From the NCBI GenBank assembly GCA_023052935.1, contig CM041292.1, positions 99,364,587 through 99,428,586 on the forward strand: a stretch of 64,000 bases of DNA, written 5' to 3'. The notes beneath the pieces are model-generated. The model was not told the DNA's origin. It saw only the letters and a program-made list of their open reading frames with translations, and did no database searches. Shown here in pieces: positions 33,944-46,082 of the stretch; position 1 is the stretch's first letter; each line of letters opens with the position of its first letter. Source of the DNA: Piezodorus guildinii. Lineage: Eukaryota > Arthropoda > Insecta > Hemiptera > Pentatomidae. A program made the position numbers and the translations under genes.

Positions 33944-34200
33944 TGAGGGGAGATAATATTTGCATGTAAATTGCTCCCAGGAGCCGTCAAAAGGGCCAGG
34001 TAATGGTCCTACATATTTAGCTCCCGGGGGAGCAACCTTTTATACAGGCTTACCCTACCTTGTTGTTAGGGAGGTTATCTATTAGTTCACTGCTTACCTG
34101 TCTCTTCCACCTAGCTTCTACAAATTTTACACATTGACTTAGTCCAAACTACAGTCTTTTGATGTGGTCGTTTAACTAATAAACAGGATCGAAAATCCTT
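33944..34200. other. Candidate conserved non-coding island 11
   Basis: GC-richer block with the near-palindrome 'gctcccaggagc' and 'gctcccgggggagc'. No coding frame. Confidence 0.22.
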
Positions 34201-34470
34201 TCAATTCTTTTATTTCTAGCCAATAGAAATTTCATAAAACATTATCAATCCTCATAGGGAGGTTGTATGATAAATTGAAAATAACTACAAACCAAGATAA
34301 AATTAAACAATATAACTTACAGAGAGAAGACCACATTCTATCCCTGAACATTTTGTTAATAATAAGCATATGTCCTTTTTTTTTTTTTTTTTTTAATATT
34401 TATTGAAATATATTACAATTTGTTTCAAAATGAACAATAGTAATATTGATATGAGGACACGTTCATAAAA

Positions 34471-36037
34471 TAAACTGCTGTGCAAAAATATAGAATCAGG
34501 ATAAAATTAAATTAAAAAAATTGTATTCCTTTATTCACATTTTCCTAAACTTGATCTCTTGATACTTTAAGATATTACTGTCTATGCCAAAGGTCATAAG
34601 TAGAGAATTAAGGCTATACCCTACTCTGTAAGCCAAAAGATAATTACTCCTAAATCAGCCAGTATGCAACTTTCCTTTGTCCTATTCACAATAGCTTTTC
34701 AAGTTTTTTCTTCAATTTTTTTCTTGTGATTTATTCAAAGAGTCTTTTTTCTGCAAATTATGAACCGCGAGACTCACTTAACTGAAACAGACTGTGTCAG
34801 AATAGTGACGTTTTCTGAAACTGGAATAAGTCAGCGTGAAATTGCTCAGCGACTTAGAGTAAACCAATCCACTGTCTCAAGAGTTCTTCGTAGGCACGGA
34901 GAGATCAGAAGCTACGGTAGAAGACCCGGGTAAGGCAGACGAAGGATAACCACTGCTTAAGAAGACAGATTTCTTCGGCTGTCTGCCTTGAGAAATCGTA
35001 CTTTCACGGGAAATCAGCTACGAGGACTCATCAGCCAATTCAGGAATGTTGAAATTTTGAGTTCTATAGTTAGAAGGCGTCTTAGGGAGAACAACTTATC
35101 GTTTAGAAGACCTGCAACTGGGCCTCTTCTTACTAGAGCACACAGAGTTTCCCGAGTGGCATTCGCTCGACAACACGCCAAATGGACAGGAGATGATTAG
35201 AGGCGAGTTCTGTTTAGTGATGAGTCCAGATTCTCTTTGCACTCTCCTGATGGAAGGGAAAGAGTGTGGAGAAGGAGAGGAGAGAGGTACGCAGCTTGCA
35301 ACATGTCCTACAGATTAAGTTTTGGAGGGGGCTCAATAATGGGTTAGGGCGGAATCAGCATCGAGGCACAAACGGAGCTCCACAGGATAACTGGAGGGGC
35401 TTTGACTGCTCACAGGTACTTAACAGAGGTGATTGATGATTACGTGATCCATTTGCTCCATATTTGGGTGATAACTTCCTTTTTTTACAAGACAATGCAG
35501 GGCCCCATACATCGAATACCTACAAGAGGTTGGAATCACACTTTTGGAGATCCAACCAAGAAGCCCTGATCTCAATCCCAATGAGCACATTTGGGATGTG
35601 ATAGAGAGGCGGCTCAGAGATCGGCAAAACCTCCCGACAATCCTGGATGATGTGGAGACAGCTCTCAGGGAGGAATGGGAGAATATTGACCAGGCCGTCA
35701 TCGTGAACGTTATTTCTTCGATGCCTGAGAGATCCAGAGAGATTATCCATTCTAGGGGAGGGCTGACAAGATATTGTTAGAAGATTGTTAACCACATTTA
35801 AATGTTTTTACATTTTTTCTCTATTTTTCTTACATCAATAAAGAGACATTTTTAAATATTTTTTTGTTTGTTTTTATTTATCCCTTCTCAGATAATTTTT
35901 AATGCTATACATTTGTTTTATACATACTTCACAACAGTCTTATTAAATAAAATCGCAAGAAAAGAAAGCATTGAAGTAATGTTTTATGAGATATTAAATA
36001 ATATCGAAGTGATGCAATATTTTTGCACAGCAGTTTA
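34471..36037 (+). mobile_element. Tc1-like DNA transposon, decayed
   Basis: Inverted termini 'aactgctgtgcaaaaatat' start at 34,473 and, inverted, end at 36,035, each bordered by the TA target dinucleotide. The 1.57-kb length fits Tc1. The transposase inside is broken. Only about 25-30 bp of the ends pair, so it is not a long-TIR subtype. Confidence 0.9.
34760..35780 (+). pseudogene. Tc1-like transposase pseudogene
   Basis: The ATG at 34,760 opens a frame with an N-terminal helix-turn-helix, 'ETGISQREIAQRLRVNQSTV', as in the paired-like DNA-binding domain. The next stops fall near 34,931 and 34,960. Later pieces hold 'VLFSDESRF' (first catalytic D), 'DNAGP' (second D) and, after frameshifts near 35,460-35,540, 'SPDLNPNEHIWD' (catalytic E). 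The family is therefore DDE, with spacing consistent with DD34E once gaps are allowed. At least four in-frame stops and two shifts show long inactivity. Confidence 0.9.
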
Positions 36038-36059
36038 TATACAGAAAATAATGATAATG

Positions 36060-36270
36060 TGAAATGGCATAAAATATCTGGAACTAGTAATTGATAAAAG
36101 GCTCATTTTTACTCACACACACAAATTATGTATCCTAAATGTCCTTGCCAAATTAAAGAAAACAAAAGTATTATTATCTTATAGGTTTCCAATCTACGCC
36201 AGCAAAAATATTAAAGTAACTCGCGAATACACTACCATATATCTGCGAATTATCCCATTTATAAAACGCT
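36060..36270 (+). pseudogene. Jockey-type RT C-terminal relic
   Basis: The translation 'GIKYLELVIDKRLIFTHTHK' followed by 'LNVLAKLKKTKVLLSYRFPI' resembles the 'KYLG..LDKRLTFT.HI....KA..KL..L..L' stretch after the RT palm. It is a different family from Jockey-A and -B. Both boundaries are unclear. Confidence 0.55.
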
Positions 36271-36281
36271 AAAGCTTTATT

Positions 36282-36926
36282 CAGTCAAATTCATATTTTT
36301 TTCAGTCAAATTCATAATTTTTTCAAACGAATTCATAATTTTTTTTCAGTCAAATTCCTAATTTTTTCTTTCAAATTCATAATTATTTCAGTCAATTTCA
36401 TAATTTCTTGTACCTATTTTATACAGTCAATTTAGATCCTCAATGCATTCAACAAGGTGTTAAAGATTAATATGCCCAAGGTCACGGGTTCAAACCCAGT
36501 AGATTCAAACACCTTGTTGAATGCATTGAGGGTCACCCGTGGAATAGTGGCTAGCATAACAGCCTTCTATGCTTAAGGTCGCCAGTCCAAAACCAGCAGA
36601 TCGCCCTAAATTTGTGCGCCACAGGTGACTCTTAAAAGATTTAAAAAGTGGAACTCGTAAAAGATCCCTATCTTAAGTAAACCTGGATAGGCAAAACTTA
36701 AGACTCCCGCTGCACCGTCGGATTAAGCACAGTAACATAAAGTGACATTAAATGGATAAACAACAAGATTTAATAAAAATGTTATGTTCTTGGTAGCAAA
36801 ACCTCATTAAATTGACTGTATAAAATGGGTACAAGAAATTATGAAATTGACTGAAAAAATTATGAATTTGATTGAAAAAATTATGAATTTGACCGAAAAA
36901 ATTATGAATTTGACTGAAAAAATTAT
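36282..36926. repeat. Foldback-like inverted repeat with a SINE in the loop
   Basis: The left arm (36,282-36,434) consists of imperfect units of about 21 bp, 'cagtcaaattcataatttt'; the right arm (36,808-36,926) is the same array inverted. Arms with internal tandem repeats around a unique loop are the layout of foldback elements. Inside the loop is a second, perfect 23-bp inverted repeat: 'ctcaatgcattcaacaaggt' plus 'gtt' (36,439-36,461) pairs with 36,508-36,530. It encloses a SINE-1 box B fragment. No target duplication was found. Confidence 0.7.
36535..36770 (+). mobile_element. SINE-1 copy in the foldback loop
   Basis: 'ggctagcataacagccttct' head, degenerate middle, 'aaacctggataggcaaaact', 'aagactcccgctgcaccgtc' and 'taaatggataaacaac' tail. 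The expected 'ccgtccttcggagg' block is missing, so about 60 bp are deleted. Confidence 0.75.
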
Positions 36927-36929
36927 TAT

Positions 36930-37633
36930 TAACAACTGTAAGTAATTAAATTGCTGACATGTCAAGGCCAATGTCAATCTATGTGTACTCAAAAATATAA
37001 ATAAAAAAAAAAATAATAAAAAAAAAATATTATATATATAAAATTCTTCATGCTATGAATGTCAGATAAGAATTCACGAGTGAATGGAAATCAATGACGA
37101 AAATCATAACAACAATAAAGACGTTCATTAAATTATTTCGAATATAAAGTCGCTAAAATCTCACGAAATAAAAATTATTTGGCCAGTAAGCAATCATAGC
37201 TATATTGATCCCTCAACTAATTGTTAGTATTTTTTCAGGAATGCATCTACTGCATTTTTCAAACATATCAAAAGCTTCACTGAATGTTTAAAAAATATAT
37301 GCAGATAATGATGCTAATAATCAACTATTATGAAGAAGAAGTGTCAATGATAACCACTCCTTAATACGTATTTAATTGTTTCCCCCGATTTTTATCATTC
37401 ATGCAGCATTTTCCTCTATTCAAATGGTCAAAATCAAAAAGGCAGGCTGAGATTATCGAGATGAACATGTTTTCTACTGTGCAACGACAATTAAAGGACA
37501 GAGAACGCGGAATAAGATTTACATATTTGATTTATCATAAGAACAGGTTTATGTACAAAATTTAAATACATAAAACTGTAATACATAAAGAGGGATTTCT
37601 TCAAAAATATGTAATGATATATAAAAATAAAAA

Positions 37634-37665
<32 letters not shown>

Positions 37666-37689
37666 AAAATAATTTAAGTTTTCTTAGGA
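36930..37689. other. AT-rich stretch with a short (TA)n run
   Basis: TA dinucleotides at about 37,630-37,660. Otherwise nothing supported. Confidence 0.5.
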
Positions 37690-38255
37690 AAGTCGGCAAG
37701 AAGAGACTAGGACATAACAGGTGGATAAAAAATAAGTTTTTCGCTCTAGTCGTTTATCATCGGGCACCCTTTGGAACTAACTACCAGCCATCAATCACCA
37801 TAAAACCAAACTCTGGAGAAGACACGTGAAGAAGATGTGAATATTTTAATGACCAAGTTAGACCCTACCTTAGACCTAGAGACCGCTTTTATCATTCCAG
37901 GTCACGCTGAAGAGGTGGCCAACTTCTATGACAAGTCTTTTGTGACTCGAGTTATTTTTCTCATCACTCCCCAGGGAAGGAGAAAAAAGTTTTTTATTTT
38001 TTTTATTACAGTAATAGAGTATAAAACCGAGAACGGAAAAAGGCCAGGGGTCGTTATTAGTTGGATTAGGAGCCAATGGCATGGTTTTGCCCTCGGCGCT
38101 AAATGGGTATATTTATGCTAGCTACTGTGATAGCAAGCTCCCTCAGTAACGACGTGGATAAAAATCTCTTATTCCCGCTCCAGCTCACGTTCTCAGGATT
38201 AGCGATGTTTGCGGTTAATTTTATAATGTGTGGCGAATGAGAATTTACGCCCTTT
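37690..38255. promoter_or_regulatory. Candidate conserved non-coding island 12
   Basis: Long GC-richer block. 'tttgcggttaattttata' and 'tgtgtggcgaatgag' near 38,208-38,240 contain Runt-type TGYGGT-like cores beside an AT homeodomain-like core. A 94-codon plus frame at 37,837-38,121 has no domain. Regulatory role is inferred. Confidence 0.25.
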
Positions 38256-38629
38256 TCTCGTTTATGTGCCTTTTTTTTTTTATGCATCTTGAAAGTATTT
38301 TAACTACAAAACCTCATTTTCATTATCTATTTTTTGTTAAAATGACAATATATAAATTGAGAGTCCTCAAAGAAATTACTGGATCAAAAAAACAACAAAT
38401 AATATGGCAATATTTCACTAAACCAGGCATCGTTAGGATATCGGTGAGGTATAAATATAAAAACGAAATGTACAACCAAAATAGACAAATACGGAAGTTG
38501 AACAGCTGACCTCAACTTGAATGAATGAATAAAATTTACAATAGTACCTGTTTAAAAATACCACATTTATATTAAATATGTTCTAGGGTCAATTACTGTA
38601 AAAATTGTGATCAATTTGTAAGGGATCAA
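38256..38629. other. Unannotated AT-rich stretch
   Basis: No supported feature. Confidence 0.4.
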
Positions 38630-38925
38630 CGTCGCCACCGTATTCAACCGTCGAGTTAAATTTAACTTTTTTGCGTCGATCAAATAAGACCTTTAAATAC
38701 AGAGCTAGAGGATTGGGGAGATGAATAAATAAGATTCTGATGGAATTCGGAGAATTTGGATGGAATGAGATCTAAAATAAATGGAATATTTAGGTCGTAG
38801 TGTAAGGTATGGTAGGTGATATAATATGGAGCATTTACTATTGTTCGGAGGACTTTGGATTGAAAGGATTAAATGCGTTTGATGTTAGAAAGATTAGCAG
38901 TCCCCCACAGGCTAAAAATAATAAA
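38630..38925 (-). pseudogene. Jockey-B RT C-terminal relic
   Basis: The reverse strand encodes, in broken frames, 'LSNIKRI', 'SFQSKVLRTIVNAPYYI', 'LHYDLNIPFILDLIPSKFSE' and 'FHQNLI', collinear with the intact Jockey-B copy (SNIKRIQSFQSKVLRSIVDA and following). Both ends are lost. Confidence 0.8.
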
Positions 38926-38929
38926 GTTT

Positions 38930-40500
38930 CTCTAGATGTCATATCGCATAACTATATATAGATAAATAAATATATATTTTCTTATGATATGTTGTCAAAC
39001 TTATTTTAATACCTATAATAATAGGGATATGTTCTTAGAAAATATTTAGCTGTAATGAGCATTATATAATTCTAACTTACGGCAAATTAGATAAAATTAA
39101 TGAGTGTACTCAATTACACGTAATATACATAAAAACCTTGACTTCAATAAAAATAATTATTAAAACAGTATTTGTAAAAATGATTCAGTAACTTTAAGGA
39201 AATAATAAAGAATAAATTATATTCAATATTTGAATGATAACATTAGTCTTTGAAACACGATAGGATTTGTGTTGTGGGACGAATCGCTTAACTGCCTGGA
39301 TGGATTAATTACAGCTATTATTGCAATTATATTTTATTTATTTATTTTTATTTTTTCTACTTGTATCAAATATGCTGGAAGATGTTCTTTTCTTTTCTGC
39401 ATTTCTACGTTTTAAGAATTTAAATATTTTTATCATAACTTCTGGACTTTAACAAAATTTGTAATTCACAATCGCTGAAGTATTCCAGAAGGTATGACAT
39501 GACTTAATAAGGGGTTCAAATTTATGAGTTTAAACGTATTGAAGATTACTCAATAAACAATTATATTTATAGTAATTGTAAGAATGATGAATGAATGGAT
39601 TGGTATTGAAAGGATGAGATCAAAACAATTAGTAATTTCGGCAATCAATTTATAAATATATAAAACATGGTTTGCTGATGTGAAATATTTATAATATAAG
39701 ATATCTCTTAAAATTCACCAGAAACATTTATCGATGTTTCTTAAAAATTTCCCTAAAGAAAAGCAGAGGTGTGCGGTGAAAGGCAAGTTCTCCCATCAAT
39801 CAATCAGCCTTCTCATGCTCCTTTTGATAGGTGCAGAAGTGCCAATGATGGAAGCCGGTTTTTCAAAATTGAACCAAGACACGTTGGACCAAATCATGTA
39901 AAACACTCACATGCCATTTTGGTGTCTTTAAACATGCTTTGCAGACAATAAATGTTCAAAGATTATTTTGTCAATTCCGGTAAAATGATAATGGCTTTTT
40001 AGTGAATGGAGTGCATAGAGTTAATATTCTTGAAACATTATTATTGATATAAGCGTATACTCTTGGTGACCTAAAATACCAGAAGGATTCTCGTTAAAAT
40101 TGTATACAATTTGAGAAAATTAGTATTTCTGGTGGTAGAAGGATTATACTGCAAAGCCAATTAAAATTTTAACATGAATAATGGACAGGGTATAAGTCTT
40201 TTTAGATGTACTTCGTGTCAGTTAGCTTTTCAATATGAACGTAACATATGTCTAAGAATCTTTCGAAATAAAGAAAATTCCCTTTTTTGTACAAATAAAT
40301 CCTATCAGCTGATAAATAAATCATTAAATGTATAAACATCATGGGTAACACTGAAGAGTTTGTTCTGATCATGACATTACAATCTGACTCAATGTGGACA
40401 TTAGTAATAATGCTTTGATTAAATGGATATTGTGAGCGATTATTGTACATTCGTACAATATTCGCAGAGATACAAAGGTAAATGAATTAAAAAATTACAT
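38930..40500. other. Unannotated AT-rich stretch
   Basis: A moderately GC-richer segment at 39,765-39,930 holds a 60-codon frame with no recognised domain. Nothing else seen. Confidence 0.35.
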
Positions 40501-40504
40501 TATT

Positions 40505-40800
40505 TATTTTTTTTTTTTTTTAATCCATGAAGGGTGTCGAGCTCAGTACTTATTTGTACAGTTTCACGGCCAACGGTTGAGCGAGGAGAGGATTACCCTA
40601 AACAACGCTCGGCCGCTAGGTTTCCCTCCCCCATTTGGGTACCCACCTTATAGATGCTGGTGTGCCTCAGTAGGGTCCCGATACCCTAGGATCAATCTAC
40701 GGCTGAAATAACAGTATAAATAAATCTGCCTCAGCCGGTGTTCGAACCTGGGACCTGGAAAACAACAGTAGCCTAATGTTCCAATCCACTCGACTAAAAT
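40505..40800 (-). mobile_element. SINE-4 copy (tRNA-derived)
   Basis: On the minus strand the head reads 'tagtcgagtggattgga' (box A-like), followed about 40 bases later by 'aggttcgaacaccgg' (box B, near 40,737). The body contains 'gattgatcctagggtatcgg' and 'gtgggtacccaaatggg'. The 3' end is a poly-A (T run at 40,508-40,521 on the plus strand). Preserved internal promoter boxes and tail make the assignment firm. Confidence 0.85.
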
Positions 40801-41106
40801 AGAATAATTATCGAAAAAAAATAAAATACATACAATGTTTGCAAATAAATGTATATATTTTAAGCATGTATACCTATGTAAAATATATGCAATCAGTTTT
40901 AGGAAAGACATACTAAGCTTGTCCCTTAATGTTTTAAGAAGAAAAGCGAAAGCCGAGATATCCTAGCGCCTCTCTCTAAGGCCGAGGTGTAAATAGATTT
41001 TAAGACAAAAATTGTAATTACTTGTGACCGATCTTGTAATGCTTCCAATAATATTTTGTTTTATATAGTTTGTTTCTTTGGAGACTCAATTATACCTTGT
41101 CTGATC

Positions 41107-41110
<4 letters not shown>

Positions 41111-41162
<52 letters not shown>
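41111..41162. repeat. (TA)n microsatellite
   Basis: About 25 TA units. A shorter AT-rich extension follows to 41,179. Confidence 0.95.
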
Positions 41163-41168
<6 letters not shown>

Positions 41169-41184
41169 AAATATATATAGAGGA

Positions 41185-41255
41185 ACAATACACTTATCGG
41201 CCGATTAGCAACAGTAGCATAAAGTGGCGTTGAATAAATAAACAAACAAACTAAA
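41185..41255 (+). mobile_element. SINE-1 3' end fragment
   Basis: 'cggccgattagcaacagtag', 'cataaagtggcgttgaataa' and 'ataaacaaacaaac' match the last 70 bp of the SINE-1 copies. The 5' part is absent. Confidence 0.75.
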
Positions 41256-41261
41256 CACTTC

Positions 41262-41500
41262 AAGGTCAGCATGTGTGCAAAAGAGGGGATTTAGAATAGT
41301 TTACGCTTAACCGCTAGGTCAACCAAATGTTTGGTTTCCCGTTTTATAGAGGAAGAATGAGTCCCAGAAAGGTCTCGGAAACCCATGATAGGCCCACAGC
41401 TGATTTAACAGAATAATATCATGCTAACGGAATCGAATATAAAACCCGGAGCTTAGTAGAGAGTACACTGAGCTTCTCAATCAACAAACCGACAATTTAT
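41262..41500 (-). mobile_element. SINE-4 degenerate copy
   Basis: Same order of blocks as 40,505-40,800 on the same strand: 'ggtttcccgttttatagagg', 'ggaaacccatgataggccca', 'cagctgatttaacagaataa', then a decayed box B ('aatataaaacccgg') and a box A-like end. Older than its neighbour. Confidence 0.55.
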
Positions 41501-41869
41501 GTCTCATATTAGAAATAATAATGAAATAATAGTGAAAATACTGAAATGCTTTTTATTAGGAATAGATTAACACAATTACGATATATATGCCATGTTTTAT
41601 TTTATATATTAAATTTTCCAAGTTTTTGTAAAATTCATATGGCTTGAATGTTTGTAATTCTTGTTATATTTACATTGCTAAGTGTTGTTAGTAACTTGCT
41701 CTAATGATAAGTCAAATGATTCGTAAAGGAACAATGTACATGATATCTATTGTCACTAAATATTACCCATAGGATGCCTCATTCCTCCAGTATTGCATAA
41801 ATTAAGTAAGTACACCATCAAACCCTACACAATATTTGCTGCAGTAAAAGAAGCTAATCATTGACGGCA
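41501..41869. other. Unannotated AT-rich stretch
   Basis: No supported feature. Confidence 0.4.
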
Positions 41870-42190
41870 GAAGAAAGTGTTATTTGAGACAGATGGCGGG
41901 TCCGACTTCAAAAGATCAAACAGCGGCAAATGAAACCTCTCGGCTGTTATTTTTAAGGGAGGTGGCGGGGTCAGTCAACACTACAGAGCCCTCTCTCAGC
42001 CGAGGCCGAAATTAGCCCCGTCGGCGAGTCCTTTGATAAGGCCCCCGATGACGTGTGCATGTCTCGGCAATTGAGCACTTGATTAAATTCGGACTCTTTG
42101 AAAGGCTTTGATTTTGCAAATCATTTCTGCCCGTCAGCTTGGGCGGAGCTGCTGCCCGATATTAATGTTTACTTTGTAAACACCGAATAA
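41870..42190. promoter_or_regulatory. Candidate conserved non-coding island 13 with TCF-type sites
   Basis: GC-richer, non-coding. 'gatcaaa' at 41,914-41,920, 'ctttgat' at 42,031-42,037 and 'ctttgat' at 42,106-42,112 fit the TCF/Pangolin HMG core, with a related 'ctttgaaagg' at 42,096. Other motifs are 'caattgagcacttgatta' (near 42,069) and 'gattttgcaaatc' (near 42,110). Together these resemble a Wnt-responsive enhancer. This is inference from short motifs. Confidence 0.32.
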
Positions 42191-42774
42191 AAAAATAATA
42201 ATACAATTTTAATACGCATTGCTAAAAAAAGAGAAAATAACTTAATAAGTTTTTCAGAACAAAATTGACACCCTATGCCATTTTGATAACTAAAAATCTG
42301 GAGCGGGCAACAAACGTCTTTCACCTACCTTCACGGTTAAAAGCAATTCAAAAAATATTAAATATACTTCAATATGAAAAATATTTTATGTTGATTTTTA
42401 TAAAACGTGTATTAATTTTTGTTGGAAACAAATCATTTAGATTAAATAATCTAACTATATTAAACTGTTTATAAGTAATAATTTTATTCCCTATTCGTCT
42501 GTTTATATTACCTTTTACAACATTGTGTATCAGATAATATATTTTCTAAAATATTTCTCTTTCCAACGGTATATTATACGTCCATATTACTGTTCTTTTT
42601 ATCAACTAACCCAAAATTTCATTAAAAAAATAGTTTTGCTTTCTTATCCTTTAGTTGGTCGTCAAATTAGTCCAACTTGTATATTTAGCCATCCTTCATC
42701 AATGTTATTAAGATGGTATGGTGAATGTAAAAAATTAAAAGTACTTTAGAGGAAGATATTTCTAAATATTATAA
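42191..42774. other. Unannotated AT-rich stretch
   Basis: Two chance ORFs of about 70 codons. No signature. Confidence 0.4.
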
Positions 42775-43163
42775 TTTAGGCCCTGTCGGACTATTTCAAT
42801 CAGAATGAAACCTACATGATATTAAAGCCCAATATAGCTAGCTTAATCAAAATCATTTTGAGCCGTTTCTGAAAAAATCGTAAAAAGGCGCTAAATACAG
42901 GGTATAAAGTGGCTCTTCTGGTTAGCTAATTTTGATAAAAAAAGTTGCAATAACATCTCGGGCGTATGGTTAATTCTTATAAATAATATTTCAGTTTCGT
43001 ACGATCTTTCGTTTTTGCGCCAGACTTGCCACACATGCAGACTTTTTTCGGGACTTGGTCATTTGGACTCAGAAGACCCTAAAACGTGTATTTCCGTCAA
43101 AAACTGGAATTCGAATACTTTCCCTTAATGTATATTTCGTGTATAGGTAAGTGAAGTAAAAAT
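42775..43163 (+). repeat. Rep-A copy 5, near full length
   Basis: Starts 'aggccctgtcggactatttc', runs through 'tcagaatgaaacctacatga', 'aagtggctcttctggttagc', 'catctcgggcgtat', 'ttttcgggacttggtcattt' and 'ccctaaaacgtgtatttccg', and ends 'aagtgaagtaaaa'. Collinear with copy 1. Confidence 0.8.
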
Positions 43164-44111
43164 AGATCAATAGTAAATTGGATTCAACATTCAATTTGAG
43201 AATGATAGTCACATCAATATATCACCAAGCAAAACTTTTAGACCAGTTTTATAGGCAACTTCATTAAACTCGAACCAAGCTTTACCGGTAAAGCTTAAGA
43301 AAATAAGTACAATAAACTAGATCAGTGGTTCGCGGATAGCCGATGTCAAGTGGATCCAACAGATGACATTAAAAAATTATTTTAAATTTCTTAATGAAAA
43401 TAATTTGTGAAGCCTTGGCTTGCAACAAGAATCACAAGAATCCGGCATCGCACAGATACAAAAAAAACTCGCGTGGTAACTGATAGCATAGGTGCATATA
43501 TTGTATTTCTAAATTTTAGTAATTCACTAAGTATAATATTTCGTGAATGATAGTCAGGTTTTAGAGCGTGGGTCAAGCATATTCTATTTTTTGTTAATCC
43601 TTGAATCTTCTTAAACATACGTTTGAATATGCATATGCACGCCCACATAAATATGCACTGCAATGTCATGGAAACCATTGTAATAAACAATAATACTTAA
43701 TATTAGTTTTAATAAAAATCAGTGCTGAAATTTCATAAAGTTATCACGTACTATGATTTAAACTTATTTAAGAGTAAAAGTAAAATTTTAGATAGAAAAA
43801 CAAAATCTAAAAATCCATACTTGGCGAAATTTTCTTGAAAAAAATCGAAACTACTTCAGTTTACTTAACGAACACTTATTATATTTGGCATTGATGTATA
43901 CAGCTGTTGAAATATTCAGCTGGTTAAGTTATTACTACTTACTTTTAGTTTGAAACAAAAAAAGTAAAATATTGAAGAATAATTTTTGGTAATAAATAAA
44001 AATGTGTATTTTTTGAGGTTTTTAAAATATAATATATCAAGAAATATTTAAATGCATAATTATTGTATACATTCATATTTATTATGTTATTCTTAATGGA
44101 TATAGTCACTG
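43164..44111. other. Unannotated AT-rich stretch
   Basis: A 99-codon minus-strand frame (43,391-43,690) has no recognisable domain. Nothing else supported. Confidence 0.4.
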
Positions 44112-44400
44112 AGCCTATTTTTCCTTTCACTTACCTATATCTGAAATATAAATAAGGAAAAGTAGTATTGCGATCGTGAAAATTTTCGAATTCAACGGAA
44201 GTAAAGGTTTTAAGGTAGCCTAAGTCCAAATAACCTAGTCCTGCAAAAAGATGCGTGTCTGGTAAACCTGCTACAAAAACTGAAAATCCTTTACGCCTGA
44301 GATGTTACATAAACTTTTTCACCTAAATCGGCTGACTGGAAGTGCTACTTTATACCATACATTTTGTACCCTTTTACGATTTTTTTTCTGATTTTACATT
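44112..44400 (-). repeat. Rep-A copy 6, inverted
   Basis: Reverse-strand order: 'cctttcacttacc', 'gaaaattttcgaattcaacg', 'agtccaaataacctagtcct', 'gcctgagatgttaca', 'aaatcggctgactggaagtg'. Truncated before the far end. Confidence 0.78.
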
Positions 44401-45584
44401 TACAGTAATTATTAAATATTTTATGTATATTCTAAATTATCTATAAATATGTATATAATATGTATTTAATAAAATTATTGAGAAAAAAGATTTTTAATTT
44501 ATCAATACATATTCTAAAGCGCTTAGTGAAATTTCCATTAAAGAAAATTCTAGACTTCTTAACAACAAATAAATAAACTTCACAGATTAATTAGTTTATA
44601 TTGTAATTTCGTTTCTTGTTACCGAATGAAAGGAACGGCAACCACCTCCAAACTGTATTTATAAGAAGAAAGTTAATAAACAGTTAATAAAATGTAAACT
44701 TGTTATGTATTCAAGGAAAATAAAACTCTGTAAGTCAAGGATTTCCTTGAATGGAAGCTATTTACATAAAAGTCGTATTAGCATCTAGATAACCAAAGTT
44801 TTTGATAAAGCAAGCCTTATACAAGGAGATGTTAGACAATGCAATTGAAAATAACTTCAAGTTTCTTAATCCCGCATAACCTGAGTAAATAGAACCTTTC
44901 ATCAAAGATAATTTTATCGTGATTCATCGGCAGTTCCGAAAAACTTCTGTTGGTTCTAAGCCGTAGCAAATTATGACAACTGGGAGGTCATCTTTATTGC
45001 TCATTTTCTAATAAGGTAGTTGTGATTTGGGACAAATTATATTGGAAAGCTTATAATCTTCCATAGTGTATTCAGTATTGAACAATAACTTTTTTTATAA
45101 AATAAAGTACATTAATATATTATTTCCTTTCTTCTTCTTTTTTTCCATGTTCTGTTTTTATTTTAGCAAATTTATTTATATATAGCTAATAAGTGCTTGA
45201 TGCTTCTTTTCGTTCCATATTCTTAGTTTATATAACGAATTAATGATTATTATATTATTTTTTTCTAAAAACACACACACACATATATGTCAGATTGTAC
45301 TTTTTAAAAAAAAGGCGTTAATGAGGAAGATTATCTGTACAAATCTACAGAACAACTGAAGTTTTAATTTTAATAATCAAATGTGGAAGTATCATAAACA
45401 ATATATATCACGTCCTATGCTAATTTTAAATTCATTCTTGTATCAGGGTTCCACGAAAGACGTTTGTAAAGAAGTTTTAGATATCAGATCTGTTCAACAG
45501 GGAAAAGTGTTATTGAAGGACACTTTAGCGCAGGACTTCATATGTTAACGGCGAAGGGTAAAGGTTATGTGCTGGGATTTTATT
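44401..45584. other. Unannotated AT-rich stretch
   Basis: No supported feature. Confidence 0.4.
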
Positions 45585-45905
45585 TTATTTTTATCCTCCA
45601 ATTCTGACACCATACTTCAAGGTTTCTGATGTGGGATAGAAGAATTTGAGGGGCAATAGTTGGATCATTATTGACTGATAACACACAAGTGTCATCAGCG
45701 GAAGTAGAAAGGAAAGTGGTAGGATGGTTTGGGATACCACATGTTTAGACTGAGTAAAGAATGGGTCCAACAATACTACCTTGAGGAACACCAGCAAACT
45801 GATTAAAATGGAATAAATATGAGCCATTGTGATTTACTTTGAAGAATCTGTCAGTGAGGTTAGACTGGATGATGATGATGTAAGTAGAGTGGAGATTAAT
45901 GTGTT
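45585..45905 (-). pseudogene. Jockey-A reverse transcriptase relic
   Basis: Two reverse frames together spell 'FFKVNHNGSYLFHFNQFAGV', 'PQGSIVGPILYSV', 'IPNHPTTFLSTSADDTCVLS' and 'VNNDPTIAPQIL', collinear with the copy at 11,722. The catalytic YADD is now SADD, and a stop and a shift intervene. Both ends are missing. Confidence 0.85.
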
Positions 45906-46082
45906 AAACAAAACTAAGCACTACCATACACTAATGCAACCATAATACACCATAAGGATAGCTTAAGATTTTAGAAGAAATGTCATTTATATTAAAGATG
46001 TATAATATATTACAGAGGGATGGCAAGAGCATAACCTTACGTGATTGGGGTATGTAATAATTTTATTGTAATATTATTTAAT

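Noticed and set aside
43391..43690. 99-codon minus-strand frame
   Set aside because: No domain, no coding-like base composition, and AT-rich like its flanks.
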